A stretch of 64,000 nt of DNA, taken from the NCBI RefSeq assembly GCF_900110965.1, contig NZ_FOFO01000016.1, positions 1 to 64,000 on the forward strand. The letters are read 5' to 3'. Within the stretch, counting starts at the first letter, position 1. The number at the start of each line of letters is the position of its first letter. Of the stretch, positions 36,395 to 46,323 are shown piece by piece. The position numbers were made by a program, and so were the translations under genes. Source of the stretch: Ectothiorhodospira magna. Lineage in GTDB: Bacteria > Pseudomonadota > Gammaproteobacteria > Ectothiorhodospirales > Ectothiorhodospiraceae. The notes under the pieces were generated by a model. That model had not been told where the DNA came from, did no database searches, and saw only the letters and a list, made by a program, of their open reading frames with translations.

Positions 36395-37048
36395 ATGATC
36401 CTGATGATCGACAACTACGACTCCTTCACCTACAACCTGGTCCAGTATCTGGGTGAGCTGGGGGCCGATGTGGAGGTGCGGCGCAACGACGCCATCACCC
36501 TGGACGAGATCGAGGCCATGGCGCCGGAGCGGATCTTCATCTCCCCCGGTCCCTGCGCCCCGGATCAGGCGGGCATTTCCCTGGCCGCCATCGGCCATTT
36601 TGCCGGCAGGGTCCCGATCCTTGGGGTCTGTCTGGGGCATCAGTCCATCGGCCAGGCTTTCGGTGGCCGCATCGTCCATGCCCGCGAGATCATGCACGGC
36701 AAGACTTCCCTGATTCACCACAAGGACATGGGGGTGTTCCGGGGTCTGACCGATCCCTTCGAGGCCACCCGCTACCACTCCCTGGTGATCGAGAAGTCCT
36801 CCCTGCCGGACTGTCTGGAGGTCACCGCCTGGACCGAGACCCCGGACGGGACCCTGGACGAGATCATGGGGGTGCGTCATCGCACCCTGGACGTGGAGGG
36901 CGTCCAGTTCCACCCGGAATCCATCCTCACCCAACATGGCCACGACCTGCTGAGGAATTTCCTGGAGGCCCCGCCGAGGGTTGACCCCTCTCCGGGCGGC
37001 CGCAACAATCCGATCACACACGACGACAGGGGGCGGGCCATATCATGA
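36395..37048 (+). CDS. trpG: Anthranilate synthase component II (glutamine amidotransferase)
   Basis: Encodes 217 residues, a stand-alone TrpG/PabA-type amidotransferase: [31 protein letters not shown], nucleophile Cys79 in [11 protein letters not shown] and the His-Glu pair in QFHPESILT. It feeds ammonia to TrpE, and probably also to PabB. The protein has a short charged tail beyond the usual end (about 20 residues). Its last codons overlap trpD by 4 bp (ATGA). Confidence 0.95.
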   Translation: MILMIDNYDSFTYNLVQYLGELGADVEVRRNDAITLDEIEAMAPERIFISPGPCAPDQAGISLAAIGHFAGRVPILGVCLGHQSIGQAFGGRIVHAREIMHGKTSLIHHKDMGVFRGLTDPFEATRYHSLVIEKSSLPDCLEVTAWTETPDGTLDEIMGVRHRTLDVEGVQFHPESILTQHGHDLLRNFLEAPPRVDPSPGGRNNPITHDDRGRAIS

Positions 37049-38067
37049 ACATGCAGGAAGCCATTCGCGCAGTCACCGAACAGCGTGATCTCAGCGGACC
37101 CGAGATGGTCCACGTGATGCGCCAGATCATGACCGGCGAGGCCACCCCGGCCCAGATCGGCGGCTTCCTGGTGGGTCTGCGCATGAAGGGGGAGACGGTG
37201 GATGAAGTGGCCGCCGCCGCCTCGGTGATGCGGGAACTGGCCACCCGGGTGGAGGTGGAGGCCGGGCATCTGGTGGATACCTGCGGCACCGGGGGGGATG
37301 CCTCCGGCAGCTTCAACATCTCCACCGCCTCCGCCTTCGTGGTGGCGGCCGCCGGCGGGCGGGTGGCCAAGCACGGCAACCGCTCCGTGTCCAGCAAGTC
37401 CGGCAGTGCCGACGTGCTGGAAGCGGCCGGGGTCAATCTGGATCTGGGGCCGGAGCAGGTGGCCCAGTGCATCAACCAGGTGGGCGTGGGTTTCCTGTTT
37501 GCTCCCAGGCACCATGGTGCCATGAAGCATGCGGTGGGTCCCCGCCGGGAGATGGGAGTGCGCACCCTGTTCAATGTGCTGGGACCGCTGACCAATCCCG
37601 CCGGTGCCCCCAATCAGGTGCTGGGGGTGTTCAGCACCCACTGGCTGGAGCCCCTGGCCCAGGTACTCAAGCTGCTGGGCAGCCGGCATGTGATGGTGGT
37701 GCACGCGGAGGACGGCCTGGACGAGATCAGTATCGGCGCACCGACCCGGGTGGCGGAACTGCGCGACGGCGAGGTGACCCGCCGTATCATCGCCCCCGAG
37801 CAGTTCGGCATGCCGCGCACCCCCCTGGATGCCATCCGGGTGGGGGGTGCCGAGGAGAGTCTGGCCCTGATCCGCCGGGTCTTTGCCGGCGAGCCGGGTC
37901 CGGCCCGTGACATCGTCATGCTCAATGCCGGGGCCGCCATCCACGTGGCGGGCCTGGCGGACTCCATGGCGGCGGGCATCCGCCGCGCCGGCGAGGTGAT
38001 CGACAGCGGAGCCGCCGCGGCCCGCATGGACGAACTGGCCCGTGTCTCCCAATCCCTGAAGGCGTGA
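37045..38067 (+). CDS. trpD: Anthranilate phosphoribosyltransferase
   Basis: Encodes 340 residues. [17 protein letters not shown] is the PRPP-binding loop, [19 protein letters not shown] the anthranilate/metal region, and [12 protein letters not shown] the late conserved motif. It transfers phosphoribose to anthranilate. It is coupled to trpG by ATGA overlap and precedes trpC by 6 bp. Confidence 0.97.
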   Translation: MNMQEAIRAVTEQRDLSGPEMVHVMRQIMTGEATPAQIGGFLVGLRMKGETVDEVAAAASVMRELATRVEVEAGHLVDTCGTGGDASGSFNISTASAFVVAAAGGRVAKHGNRSVSSKSGSADVLEAAGVNLDLGPEQVAQCINQVGVGFLFAPRHHGAMKHAVGPRREMGVRTLFNVLGPLTNPAGAPNQVLGVFSTHWLEPLAQVLKLLGSRHVMVVHAEDGLDEISIGAPTRVAELRDGEVTRRIIAPEQFGMPRTPLDAIRVGGAEESLALIRRVFAGEPGPARDIVMLNAGAAIHVAGLADSMAAGIRRAGEVIDSGAAAARMDELARVSQSLKA

Positions 38068-38073
38068 ACCCCC

Positions 38074-38874
38074 ATGACCGATACCCCCGATATCCTCAAG
38101 AAGATCCTGGCCCGCAAGCGCGAGGAGGTGGCAGAGCGCAGCGCCCGGACCTCCCTGGAGGATCTGGCCCGTTGCGTGGACGCCGCGCCGGCGGTGCGTC
38201 CCTTCCTGCGGGCCCTGGAGGATCGGGTGAATGCCGGGCGCCCCGCGGTGATCGCCGAGATCAAGAAGGCCAGCCCCAGCAAGGGCCTGCTGCGGGAGGA
38301 CTTCGACCCGGTGGCCATCGCCCGCACCTATGCGCGGCACGGTGCCGCCTGTCTGTCGGTGCTGACGGATCATGATTTCTTCCAGGGGCATGAGTCCTAT
38401 CTGGAAGATGCCCGCGCCGCCTGCGCCCTGCCGGTGCTGCGCAAGGACTTCATCATCGACCCCTACCAGGTCTACGAGGCCCGGGCGATGGGGGCCGACT
38501 GCGTACTCCTGATCGTGTCCGCCCTGGACGATACCCAATTGTCCGAATTGCTCAAGCTCTCCCATGACCTGGGCATGAACGTCCTGGTGGAGGTCCACGA
38601 TGCCCCCGAACTGGAGCGTGCCCTGGCCCTGGATGCCTGCATCATCGGTATCAACAATCGCAGCCTGCGGACCTTTGAAACCCGTCTGGACACCACGCTG
38701 GATCTGCTGGCAATGATGCCGAAGAATCGACTGGTGGTGACGGAGAGCGGCATCCACACGACCCAGGACGTGGCCCGGATGCGCCAGGCCGGGGTGCATG
38801 CCTTCCTGGTGGGCGAGGCCCTGATGAGGGCGCCGGACCCGGGTCTTCAGCTGAGTGCCCTGTTCGATGCCTGA
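38074..38874 (+). CDS. trpC: Indole-3-glycerol phosphate synthase
   Basis: Encodes 266 residues, the monofunctional TIM-barrel synthase. [35 protein letters not shown] (catalytic Lys), [49 protein letters not shown] and VTESGIHT are diagnostic. It closes the trpEGDC unit; trpF, trpB and trpA are not in the window. Confidence 0.97.
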   Translation: MTDTPDILKKILARKREEVAERSARTSLEDLARCVDAAPAVRPFLRALEDRVNAGRPAVIAEIKKASPSKGLLREDFDPVAIARTYARHGAACLSVLTDHDFFQGHESYLEDARAACALPVLRKDFIIDPYQVYEARAMGADCVLLIVSALDDTQLSELLKLSHDLGMNVLVEVHDAPELERALALDACIIGINNRSLRTFETRLDTTLDLLAMMPKNRLVVTESGIHTTQDVARMRQAGVHAFLVGEALMRAPDPGLQLSALFDA

Positions 38875-38956
38875 TCCCGGGGCCGTGCTAGACTCGCTGT
38901 GACAGGCGACATAACAACAAGGTCGGGTTTTCCCGCCCCATGATCAGGAGGTTTTG

Positions 38957-39544
38957 ATGGCTCGATACACGCTTGTTCCCTCCCATGCCCTCACCGACGA
39001 TGCGGTGGTGCATCGCTTCCGTCAGGGGCTACCCCAGCGGGTCACCCTGGAAGACCCGGCGGTGGACGTGATGACGGACTTTCGTCGGGTGGAGGCTGTC
39101 ACCGTCTCGGCTGAAACCGCCATGGATGCCGCGCTGCAGAAGATGATCCACTCCGGGGTGCGTCTGCTGATCGTGGTCTCCGACGACGACCAGATCCAGG
39201 GCGTGGTCACCGCCCGTGACATCCTGGGGGAACGTCCGGTGAAAGCGGTATCGGAGCAGCGCATCGCCCACAGTGAACTGACGGTCAGGCATGTGATGAC
39301 CCACCGCAACGACATCAGCGCCATTGATCACTACGACGTGGTGCTGGCCCGGGTTGGGGACATCGTCGCCACCCTGCGGGAGGCCGGGCGTCAGCATGGC
39401 CTGGTGGTGGAATTCGAAAATGGCCGGGAACTGGTACGTGGCGTGTTCTCCCTGACCCAGATCGGGCGTCAGCTGGGGGTGGAGATCTCCGCCGAGGGGC
39501 CGGTACAGAGCTTTGCCCGGATCGAGAAGCTGCTGAATCGGTAG
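38957..39544 (+). CDS. Protein with two CBS domains
   Basis: Encodes 195 residues. Two CBS motifs form a Bateman module: about 35-92 (VDVMTDFRRVEAVTVSAETAM, then RLLIVVSDDDQIQGVVTARDIL) and about 105-170 (VRHVMTHRNDISAI, with HGLVVEFENGRELVRGVFSLTQI). Such modules bind adenine nucleotides and sense energy state. No catalytic domain is attached. It has its own AGGAGG site and lies 82 bp after trpC; tmcA begins one base after its stop, so the pair is co-translated. Its target is unknown. Confidence 0.88.
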   Translation: MARYTLVPSHALTDDAVVHRFRQGLPQRVTLEDPAVDVMTDFRRVEAVTVSAETAMDAALQKMIHSGVRLLIVVSDDDQIQGVVTARDILGERPVKAVSEQRIAHSELTVRHVMTHRNDISAIDHYDVVLARVGDIVATLREAGRQHGLVVEFENGRELVRGVFSLTQIGRQLGVEISAEGPVQSFARIEKLLNR

Positions 39545-39545
39545 G

Positions 39546-41600
39546 GTGTCGCTACATGCCTTGCGCCACCTGATTTGCCTGGAAGCCTGTGAGGCTTCAG
39601 GGGATGCAAGAGTTGCCCAGTGGTGCGCCGCCCTGCCTGCCGGCAGTCGGGTGGCCTGGGTCGGGGGGCGGCCTCCGGTGGCGGTCGAGCATGTGCCCCT
39701 GTCCCGGGCCGACAGCCTGCTGGGCCGGGATCTGGATGCCCTGGTCTTCGATGCCGCCGCCGGGCTATCCGCCGATGCCCTGGGCGCCGCCTCCGGGGCA
39801 CTGCGGGGTGGGGGCGTCCTGCTGCTGATCCTGCCGGGAAGTCCGTCATCCCCGGCTTCCCTGTTTCTGAAGCGTTTCCGACGGCACCTGCGCTGTGCCA
39901 ACGGGTTGTGCCCAGGGCCGGATACAGCGGTATCCTCATGGCCCATGCCTCAAAAGCGGCCACCGACAGATCCGGCTGGGGGTCCCTGTCTGACCGAAGA
40001 TCAGCATCACGCCGTGCAGGCCATCATGGACCTTGCCGAAAAACGGAGCACACCGGTGCTGGTGATCACGGCGGATCGGGGGCGTGGCAAGACGGCGGCT
40101 CTGGGGATTGCTGCGGCTGGATTGATGGCCGGCTCCCGATCGGCTGGCCAGGGCATTGATATTGGTGTCACGGCGCCCCGCCTCTCGGCCCTGGGGCCAT
40201 TGTTTGAACAGGCCAAAGGGCTGCTTCCTGCTGATGCAGCACAGGCACCGGGGCTGTTGCGCCTGGGGGCATCCACCCTGATGTATCGTCCTCCCGACCG
40301 CATCCCTGATCCGATGCCTCATCTCATGCTGGTGGACGAGGCTGCGGGGATTCCGGTGCAGTGGCTGGATCAGTGGCTCAGTGCTGGCCTGGCGGCCCGC
40401 TGCCCCATGGTCTTTACCGGGACCATCCACGGCTATGAGGGCAGTGGACAGGGATTTGCCGTGCGCTTTCGCCGCACTCTGGCGCAGAGAGCGCCCGATG
40501 CCCATCACCTGTACCTGAACACCCCGGTGCGCTGGGCCGTCAATGATCCCCTGGAAACCCTCATGGCCCGCGGTCTGCTGCTGGACGCGGAGGCGGCGGA
40601 GGATGCGTCCATGACCGACGCCCGGCCCGTGACCTGTGAGCACAAAGCCTTTTCCCGCGAGCAACTGGCCGGGGACGAGGCCCTGCTTGGAGATATTTTC
40701 GGTCTGCTGACCCTGGCCCATTACCGCACCCGTCCGTCGGATCTGCAGCGGATGCTGGATGACCCGGCCCTGAAGGTGGTCGGCCTGATGCACCGGGGGC
40801 GGGTGGCCGCCGTGGCCCTGCTGGCGGATGAAGGTGAACTGGGGGTGGGGCTGTGCCGGTCCGTCTGGGCGGGAGAGCGTCGTCCCCAGGGGCATTTTCT
40901 GCCCGTGAGCCTGATGCTTTACGGCCACATGCCGCCCTCGGGGGGGATGCTGCGCTATCGCCGCGTGGTGCGTATCGCCGTCCATCCCGCTGCCCAGGGA
41001 CGGGGGTTGGGCACTGCCCTGTTGCAGGCCCTGGTCGAGGAGGCACGGGAGGCCGGCATCGACCTGATCGGGGCCGGTTTCGGCGGAACGGACCCGTTGC
41101 TGCGTTTCTGGACCGGGCAGGGTTTTTGTCCGGTGCGGGTGGGGGTGAAGCCGGAAGTGAGCAGCGGGGGCTGGGCGGTGACCGTGCTGCAGGCCCTGAC
41201 CACGGAGGGACAGGGGGTGCTGGACCCGGTGCGGGCCGGGTTTGGCCGCACCCTGCCGATGCTGTTGTCCGATCCCCTGCGGGGGATGGCGCCGGATCTG
41301 GCGGCCAGCCTGTTCCAGGGCCTGGAGCTTTCGCCCCTGTCCGGTGAGGATCGCCGGGTGATTGCCGCCTTTGCCCAAGGGCGGCGGGTCTATGAGGCTT
41401 GTCTGCCCGCCCTGCATGCCGGTGTGATGCGCGGCCTGGCGGCGTCCACCAAATCCCTGGCGGAGGACCACAGGGATGCCCTGGTGATGCGGGTGATCCA
41501 GCAGCGCCCCTGGGACACGGTGGCGCGGCATTTGGGGGTATCCGGGCGCAAGCCGGTGATTACGGTGCTGCGCCGTGCCGTCGCCGGTCTGCCTGACTGA
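39546..41600 (+). CDS. tmcA: tRNA(Met) cytidine acetyltransferase
   Basis: Encodes 684 residues from a GTG one base after the CBS gene. Domains: an N-terminal region, an RNA-helicase-like ATPase with Walker A DRGRGKTAALG (near 178) and Walker B LMLVDEAAGIP, a GNAT domain with acetyl-CoA loop VHPAAQGRGLGTALL (near 480-490), and a C-terminal tRNA-binding tail. It makes N4-acetylcytidine at position 34 of elongator tRNA-Met with ATP and acetyl-CoA. The length matches E. coli TmcA (671). Confidence 0.93.
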   Translation: MSLHALRHLICLEACEASGDARVAQWCAALPAGSRVAWVGGRPPVAVEHVPLSRADSLLGRDLDALVFDAAAGLSADALGAASGALRGGGVLLLILPGSPSSPASLFLKRFRRHLRCANGLCPGPDTAVSSWPMPQKRPPTDPAGGPCLTEDQHHAVQAIMDLAEKRSTPVLVITADRGRGKTAALGIAAAGLMAGSRSAGQGIDIGVTAPRLSALGPLFEQAKGLLPADAAQAPGLLRLGASTLMYRPPDRIPDPMPHLMLVDEAAGIPVQWLDQWLSAGLAARCPMVFTGTIHGYEGSGQGFAVRFRRTLAQRAPDAHHLYLNTPVRWAVNDPLETLMARGLLLDAEAAEDASMTDARPVTCEHKAFSREQLAGDEALLGDIFGLLTLAHYRTRPSDLQRMLDDPALKVVGLMHRGRVAAVALLADEGELGVGLCRSVWAGERRPQGHFLPVSLMLYGHMPPSGGMLRYRRVVRIAVHPAAQGRGLGTALLQALVEEAREAGIDLIGAGFGGTDPLLRFWTGQGFCPVRVGVKPEVSSGGWAVTVLQALTTEGQGVLDPVRAGFGRTLPMLLSDPLRGMAPDLAASLFQGLELSPLSGEDRRVIAAFAQGRRVYEACLPALHAGVMRGLAASTKSLAEDHRDALVMRVIQQRPWDTVARHLGVSGRKPVITVLRRAVAGLPD

Positions 41601-41610
41601 TCAGAATCCA

Positions 41611-41652
41611 AAAAAACCCCGGGCCTTGCTTCAGGACGCGAGCAGGGCCGGG
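41611..41652 (-). terminator. Rho-independent terminator of metA
   Basis: Arms 41618-41630 and 41641-41652 form a 12-bp GC-rich stem with one bulge and a 10-base loop. On the minus strand it is followed by a T-run (A-run 41611-41617 on the plus strand). It stops leftward metA transcripts and may also serve the convergent tmcA. A second hairpin with CGTAGCCG arms lies at about 41657-41676. Confidence 0.85.
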
Positions 41653-41683
41653 TGAGCGCGGCGTAGCCGGGAGCGGCTACGGC

Positions 41684-42757
41684 TCAGGGCTTCACCCGCC
41701 CCAGCGGATCATCCGGGTCCACCTCGTCGCGAAACGGTTTCTTGCGGTCGATGTGGGTGTACTGGTAGACGTTGCCCATCCAGTTGTTGATGACGGCCTC
41801 GGCGGTGTCGTGCCAGGTGTTGTCCAGATGCTCGCAGATGAGCTGTTCCGGGAAGTCGGGGGGTGTGGTGCCCCGTTTCAGGGCCCGGTCCAGGCGGTCC
41901 CGGTATTCTTCCAGGATCGCCTGGCTGCGGGGGCAGAAATAATTGTCCACGAAGGGGGGGTAGTCCTTGCGCTCGCCCCGGGCATAGCGGGCCACCTCCC
42001 GCTTGTATTCCTTGAGCAGGCTGATGATGTCGTACTCCGGATGCCCCTGGAAGAAGACGATGCGGAACTCGTCCTCGCTCACCGCCAGATGCACCCCGGC
42101 CTCCTCGCTTTCCACCAGCACCTTGAGTCCGGCGCTCTCGAACTGCTGCCGTGAGATGTGATTGAAGCGGGAATGGGGCACGTCGAAGCGGGTATTGACC
42201 CCGGCCACCAGGGGGTGGGTGCGGTCCACCACCCGGTGGGGATAGACCCCCCAGCATTTTGAGGGCAGCGGGCTGCGGGTCTGGCCGTAGCGGAACTGCA
42301 TCACCGCATGGGTGGCCAGGCAGGAGCACAGGGTGGAGGTGACATTGCCGTAGGCCCAGTCGATGACCTGGGCCAGCGGCTCCCAGAAGGGCTCCAGGGA
42401 CAGGTCCGGCTGGGTGACGTTGGCGCCGGTGATGATGAGGGCGTCCAGCCCCTGTTCCTGGATCTTTTCCAGGGGCTCATAGTACCGGGCCACGTGCGCC
42501 CGACCCTGGGGACCCCGTTCCAGGGCGTCCAGGGTGAAGGGATGGATGTAGAACTGGGCAATCTGGTTGCTTTCCCCCACCAGACGGCAGAACTGGCGCT
42601 CCGTGGCCGCCAGGGCGGCATCGGGCATCATGTTCAGCAGCCCGATGTGCATGGCGCGGATGTCCTGCTTGAGGGCATAGTCCGAAGGCAGCACCGTCTG
42701 ACCTTCCTGCTTCAGGCGCGAGAAGGTGGGCAGTTCCGAATGGGCAACGAGCGGCAT
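41684..42757 (-). CDS. metA: MetA-family homoserine O-acyltransferase
   Basis: Encodes 357 residues, longer than E. coli MetA (309) by a C-terminal extension. NMMPDAALAATERQF, the nucleophile Cys146 in STLCSCLATHA and the His-Glu pair in FFQGHPEYD are the family catalytic parts. It activates homoserine in methionine synthesis by O-acylation. The residue that selects the acyl group (Gly in succinyl-, Glu in acetyl-type MetA) aligns with Thr in ITGANVTQPD, so the donor is uncertain. It is transcribed after the ATPase gene (50-bp gap) and ends at a good terminator. MetY, the probable next enzyme, is at 58736. Confidence 0.88.
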   Translation of the reverse strand: MPLVAHSELPTFSRLKQEGQTVLPSDYALKQDIRAMHIGLLNMMPDAALAATERQFCRLVGESNQIAQFYIHPFTLDALERGPQGRAHVARYYEPLEKIQEQGLDALIITGANVTQPDLSLEPFWEPLAQVIDWAYGNVTSTLCSCLATHAVMQFRYGQTRSPLPSKCWGVYPHRVVDRTHPLVAGVNTRFDVPHSRFNHISRQQFESAGLKVLVESEEAGVHLAVSEDEFRIVFFQGHPEYDIISLLKEYKREVARYARGERKDYPPFVDNYFCPRSQAILEEYRDRLDRALKRGTTPPDFPEQLICEHLDNTWHDTAEAVINNWMGNVYQYTHIDRKKPFRDEVDPDDPLGRVKP

Positions 42758-42807
42758 GGCGGGTGTCCTGACTGCGGGTTTGACGGGAAGGAGCGAGGGC
42801 CGTGGCG

Positions 42808-43662
42808 TCAGCGCTCCGGGCGCTGGCTGTCCAGGGCCTGTTCGATCAGACGGTTGAAATCCGCTTCGGTGCGGACTTGGGCGATGGCATCGGAACTGAT
42901 GGTATAGCCATACTGCCTGGCCAGGGCCTCGTAGCGGGGCAGGCGATCCCGGAACAGACGCGGGAAGGTCCAGCGCACAAAATCGTCCGGATCCATCTGG
43001 GCCACGTATTCCAGCTGCTTTTCTTCCAGATAACGAGCCAGCTCCCGATCCAGGAAGTCTTCCCGGTAATACAGGGGCTTGGGGCTTTCCTCGGCGCGAC
43101 GGATCAGTTCCTGCTCGTTGGCCTCGGTGGTCTTGATGTAGATGATCAGGGTGTGTTCCGCCAGCAATTCCATGACCCCGGGGTCATCCAGTTCACAGAC
43201 GCTGCCGCCGGCGTCGTTGATGACGTGATTGAAACCATAGATGTCCTGGGCCTTGAGGATGAACTCGGGCACATCGCGCATGGCGGCCACTTCGGCATCG
43301 TGATGCAGACGTTGACGGCGCTTGAATTCCTTCAGGCAAAGGCCGCCCTGCTCGGGATTGCCCAGCTTGCCAAGAAAGCTGGAGACCGGTTGCAGGTTGT
43401 CCACCGACAGGTTGTTGACGATGCTGATGGAGTCGGAGCGCAGCAGTTCCTTGAGAAAGGGAATATGCATCACCTGGCGCTTGATGTTGTCCAGGATCGG
43501 CTCATCCAGATAGCGGCTGCCGATACGGTAGTCCCCGGAGTAGTGAAACCAGTGGGCGCGGCGGAGCTGGTGGGCGAGGCGGGTCTTGCCCACGCCGGAC
43601 ATGCCCAGCAGGGTGATGGACTTGTTCTTCCAGTGCCGGTATTCGGAGGCCGTGAGTCTCAA
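42808..43662 (-). CDS. P-loop ATPase/kinase-like protein of unknown function
   Basis: Encodes 284 residues with Walker A GMSGVGKT (20-27) at the start of a kinase-like Rossmann core, followed by HYSGDYRIGSRYLDEPILDNIK, FILKAQDIYGFNHVINDAGGSVCELDD and a helical C-terminal third. The motif order recalls small-molecule kinases or adenylylating P-loop proteins rather than AAA proteins, but I recognise no named family and cannot give a substrate. The gene is 50 bp ahead of metA with no terminator between, so the two form an operon; a link to methionine metabolism is inference from that alone. Confidence 0.75.
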   Translation of the reverse strand: MRLTASEYRHWKNKSITLLGMSGVGKTRLAHQLRRAHWFHYSGDYRIGSRYLDEPILDNIKRQVMHIPFLKELLRSDSISIVNNLSVDNLQPVSSFLGKLGNPEQGGLCLKEFKRRQRLHHDAEVAAMRDVPEFILKAQDIYGFNHVINDAGGSVCELDDPGVMELLAEHTLIIYIKTTEANEQELIRRAEESPKPLYYREDFLDRELARYLEEKQLEYVAQMDPDDFVRWTFPRLFRDRLPRYEALARQYGYTISSDAIAQVRTEADFNRLIEQALDSQRPER

Positions 43663-43796
43663 GGGGGGATTCCGTCATTGATGAATGGATCAGGCCGCAT
43701 TTTACGGGATACGCCCGCAAAGTAGCGATCCTCGCCGTCCCGATCCCCCTATCTGCCCTGGGTTACAATGGGATTTTACTTTATCGGATATGCCCC

Positions 43797-45707
43797 ATGC
43801 CTCTGCTCGTCTTTCGCAATATCAAGCTCGGTTTCGGTCAGCATCACCTGCTGGACGGCGTGGATCTGTCCATCGAGCCGGGGGAGCGCCTGTGTCTGGT
43901 GGGGCGCAACGGGGTGGGCAAATCCACCTTCATGCGCCTGATCACCGGTGACATGCAGGCCGACGACGGCGAGATCGTGGGCCGGGACGGTCTCAGGGTA
44001 GCCATGCTGGAGCAGGCGGTGCCGGAGGGGCTTGGCGGCAGTGTCTTCGATGTGGTGGCCGACGGGCTGGGCCATGTGGGCGAACTGGTGCGTCGCTATC
44101 ACCGGCTGGTGCATGACCTGGGCGAGCGGCCCGACGACTCCCAGGCGTTGCAGGCCCTGGAGCGTTGCCAGCATGAGCTGGAGGCGGTGGGCGGCTGGAC
44201 CCTGGAGCAGCGGGTGGAGACGGTGCTGTCACGCCTGGAACTGCGGGGGGAGGCGCCCTTCGACAGTCTTTCCGGCGGGCTCAAGCGCCGCGTGCTGCTG
44301 GCCCGCGCCTTGGTGACGGCGCCGGATCTTCTGCTGCTGGACGAACCCACCAACCATCTCGACGTGGATGCGATCCAGTGGCTGGAAGGGTTCCTGCTGG
44401 GGTTCGAGGGCAGCCTGCTGTTCATCACCCATGACCGGGCTTTTCTGCGCCGTCTGGCGACCCGCATCATCGAGCTGGATCGGGGCCGGCTCACCAGCTG
44501 GCCCGGCGACTATGACACCTACCTGCAGCGCAAGGCCGAGGCCCTGGAGGCGGAGGAACGCCAGAACGCCCTGTTCGACAAGAAACTGGCCCAGGAGGAG
44601 GTCTGGATCCGCCAGGGGATCAAGGCCCGGCGAACCCGCAACGAAGGCCGGGTGCGTGCCCTCAAGGCCCTGCGGGCGGAACGGGCCGAACGTCGGGAGC
44701 GTCTGGGCACCGCCCGTCTGCAGACCCAGTCGGCGGCCCCGTCCGGACGCATCGTGGTGGAAGCCGAGAACCTGTGTTTCAGCTACGCCGGGAAGCCGGT
44801 GATCCGTGACTTCTCCAGCCTGATCCTGCGGGGTGACAAGGTGGGCATCATCGGCCCCAACGGCGTCGGCAAGACCACGTTGCTGCGGCTCTTGCTGGGG
44901 CAGTTGCAGCCCGGTGCGGGCACGGTGCGCCAGGGAACACACCTGGAAGTGGCCTATTTCGATCAGCACCGGGCCGCCCTGGATGAGGAGGCCAGCGTGG
45001 TGGACAATGTGGGCGAGGGTCGTGACCGGGTCACCGTGGGCGGCGAGAGTCGCCATGTGCTGTCCTGGTTGCAGGATTTCCTGTTCGAGCCGGCCCGTGC
45101 CCGTCAGCCGGTGAAGGCCCTTTCCGGAGGCGAACGCAACCGCCTGCTGCTGGCCAAGCTGTTCACCCGGCCCGCCAACGTGCTGGTGCTCGACGAACCC
45201 ACCAATGATCTGGATGCGGATACCCTGGAGATGCTGGAGTCCCGCCTGGTGGAATTTGACGGCACGGTGCTGGTGGTGAGCCATGACCGGGATTTTCTGG
45301 ATAACGTGGCCACCAGCGTCATCGCCTGGGAAGGGGAGGGGCGTTTCCGGGAGTATGTGGGCGGTTACAGTGACTGGCTGCGCCAGCGCCCGGCGCCCAG
45401 GGTGGCGCCCGCCGAGCCGGCCCGGCCAGTGGCAGCCCCGGCACCGGCATCGAAACCGGCGGCACCAAGGGCGGTGAAACTCAGTTACAAGGAGCAGCGG
45501 GAACTGGAGGCGTTGCCCCAGCGGATCGAGACCCTGGAAGAGGCACTGGCGGGGATTCAGGCCACCCTGGGCGATCCCGCCTTCTATCAGCGCGGCGGTG
45601 ACGAGATTGCCGCCATGCAGTCGGCCCTGGCGGACAAGGAAGCGGAACTCAATACCGCCTATGCCCGCTGGGAAGACCTGGAAAGTCGGACCTGTTCCCC
45701 GACCTGA
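43797..45707 (+). CDS. uup: ABC-F ATPase Uup
   Basis: Encodes 636 residues with two ABC cassettes: Walker A GRNGVGKST (near 40) with signature LSGGLKRR, and GPNGVGKTT (near 354) with LSGGERNR. A linker coil lies between and a C-terminal coiled-coil domain (SYKEQRELEALPQRIETLEEAL) is present, which is the Uup hallmark. No membrane segments, so it acts on ribosomes or DNA structures; Uup affects transposon excision and translation. It stands alone on its strand and ends convergent to the SprT-like gene. Confidence 0.94.
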   Translation: MPLLVFRNIKLGFGQHHLLDGVDLSIEPGERLCLVGRNGVGKSTFMRLITGDMQADDGEIVGRDGLRVAMLEQAVPEGLGGSVFDVVADGLGHVGELVRRYHRLVHDLGERPDDSQALQALERCQHELEAVGGWTLEQRVETVLSRLELRGEAPFDSLSGGLKRRVLLARALVTAPDLLLLDEPTNHLDVDAIQWLEGFLLGFEGSLLFITHDRAFLRRLATRIIELDRGRLTSWPGDYDTYLQRKAEALEAEERQNALFDKKLAQEEVWIRQGIKARRTRNEGRVRALKALRAERAERRERLGTARLQTQSAAPSGRIVVEAENLCFSYAGKPVIRDFSSLILRGDKVGIIGPNGVGKTTLLRLLLGQLQPGAGTVRQGTHLEVAYFDQHRAALDEEASVVDNVGEGRDRVTVGGESRHVLSWLQDFLFEPARARQPVKALSGGERNRLLLAKLFTRPANVLVLDEPTNDLDADTLEMLESRLVEFDGTVLVVSHDRDFLDNVATSVIAWEGEGRFREYVGGYSDWLRQRPAPRVAPAEPARPVAAPAPASKPAAPRAVKLSYKEQRELEALPQRIETLEEALAGIQATLGDPAFYQRGGDEIAAMQSALADKEAELNTAYARWEDLESRTCSPT

Positions 45708-45771
45708 ACAGCGCAGTTTAACTGGACAATATGTTCCGCACCGAATCAATCCTTATGACTGGGCACTCCCA

Positions 45772-46323
45772 TCAGGCTGATTTTTTCTGTGGCCTTGTTC
45801 CGTCTGCATCAGGATCAAACTGCAGTTTGTCACCACAATGGCGACAGTAATAGACCCGCTCTCCCTGCTGGGCATTGCGATGTCGTCTTGCTCCCAGGGC
45901 ATACACCCGGCAGTGACAGCGATAGGAATAGGTTCGGGTCTGGCGGACAGGAATCAGGCTCAGATCGGTGTTATGGGTCACCCGAGGCTCAAATCCCAGT
46001 TGAATCATCACTTCCTGCCATTCCGGGCCATGGGGACGCCGTCGCCCGGCTCCCAGACCAAAACGTCGGTAGATCACGCTGTGGGCCACTTCGTGGGCGA
46101 TGGTGTCAGGAAAATGATTGCGCCAGTCCAGGGCAAAAATATGGGGATTGAAACGCAAGGATTCCTGGCCCACCACGACTCGCCATTGCCCTGCCGCCCG
46201 CCCCCGCAGATCAATGCGAACCTGGGGTGGGGTATTTTCCAGCCGATAAAGACGTGCTGCCCGGGCATACAGTTCCCGGGCTTTATTCTGAATGGCCTGT
46301 TGTTGTTCCGGTGTGAGGGGCAT
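45772..46323 (-). CDS. SprT-like zinc metallopeptidase-type protein
   Basis: Encodes 183 residues from the ATG at 46323; the frame stays open to 46392. HEVAH (77-81) in DTIAHEVAHSVIYRRFG is the gluzincin HExxH motif, and the C-terminal part has a zinc-ribbon-like pair, YRCHCRVYALG and YYCRHCGDKLQ. This is the SprT layout (E. coli 165 residues), related to the catalytic domain of eukaryotic Spartan. The role in bacteria is uncertain. I prefer the later start since the upstream extension is A-rich and unlike the family. Confidence 0.85.
   Translation of the reverse strand: MPLTPEQQQAIQNKARELYARAARLYRLENTPPQVRIDLRGRAAGQWRVVVGQESLRFNPHIFALDWRNHFPDTIAHEVAHSVIYRRFGLGAGRRRPHGPEWQEVMIQLGFEPRVTHNTDLSLIPVRQTRTYSYRCHCRVYALGARRHRNAQQGERVYYCRHCGDKLQFDPDADGTRPQKKSA

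Noticed and set aside
43663-43796. Small gene between the ATPase and uup
   Set aside because: Short frames only, no ribosome site with a fitting start; probably divergent promoters.
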